DNA of 64,000 bases from REEB85 sp018971455 (GTDB lineage: Bacteria > Pseudomonadota > Alphaproteobacteria > Acetobacterales > Acetobacteraceae). The notes beneath the pieces are model-generated. The model was not told the origin of the DNA. It worked only from the letters and a program-made list of their open reading frames with translations, and ran no database searches. A program made the position numbers and the translations under genes. The stretch is taken from the NCBI GenBank assembly GCA_028871195.1, contig JAGWNT010000005.1, positions 1 through 64,000 of the forward strand. The letters run 5' to 3'. This document shows, piece by piece, positions 60,882-64,000 of the stretch; position 1 is the stretch's first letter; the number at the start of each line of letters is the position of its first letter.

Positions 60882-64000
<3,119 letters not shown>

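Overview
The window is GC-rich chromosomal DNA of an alphaproteobacterium. The family is probably Acetobacteraceae or a close relative within Rhodospirillales sensu lato; this is inferred from gene order and protein style, and no 16S rRNA is present. The strongest evidence is the complete, tightly overlapping division and cell-wall (dcw) cluster in the order mraZ-rsmH-ftsL-ftsI-murE-murF-mraY-murD-ftsW-murG-murC-murB-ddl-ftsQ-ftsA-ftsZ-lpxC-bamD-recN-ligA. It is preceded by a djlA-like gene, an amidase gene and the RNase P RNA. MurE carries the DNPR motif of meso-diaminopimelate-adding enzymes, and lpxC and bamD point to a Gram-negative envelope.

Region 1 (1-25,600) is an accessory catabolic region for amines or amino-acid derivatives. 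It holds two peptide/opine-type ABC importers. The first runs leftward from 4564 and leaves the window inside its ATPase gene. The second runs leftward from 25451 and has its two ATPases fused. Five separate FAD oxidases or dehydrogenases of the D-amino-acid-oxidase (DAO) fold lie between or behind these importers. Two of the five belong to complete three-gene sets resembling hcnABC, opine oxidase or hydroxyproline dehydrogenase; these sets are transcribed divergently from a gap of only about 50 bp. Also here are a short-chain dehydrogenase, a haloacid-dehalogenase-like protein, a class III aminotransferase broken by a frameshift, a 2-hydroxyacid dehydrogenase, an iron-sulfur flavoprotein of the N-methyl amino acid demethylase type, and a tandem GNAT acetyltransferase. 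A LysR regulator (25578) is divergent from the second importer operon. The overall logic appears to be import, oxidative deamination or demethylation, then clean-up of keto acids and aldehydes. The actual substrate cannot be read from sequence.

Region 2 (26,500-38,800) is mixed. It contains an MgtA-type P-type ATPase, the ribosome-rescue hydrolase ArfB, an FkbM methyltransferase, a large AsmA-type envelope protein, a fused 5-oxoprolinase/hydantoinase, a TerB-DnaJ protein and a zinc amidase with a peptidoglycan-binding domain.

Region 3 (38,781-64,000) holds rnpB, a 350-bp non-coding leader with a phased array of C-rich pentamers that looks like an MraZ operator over a promoter, and then the dcw cluster, all on the plus strand. 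Most junctions are 4-nt overlaps. ligA runs off the right end.

I see no CRISPR array, tRNA, insertion sequence, prophage or integrase. Nothing here is a clearly new system. The points most worth checking are the paired divergent three-subunit oxidases, the MraZ-type array, the frameshifted aminotransferase and a palindrome over the LysR gene start.
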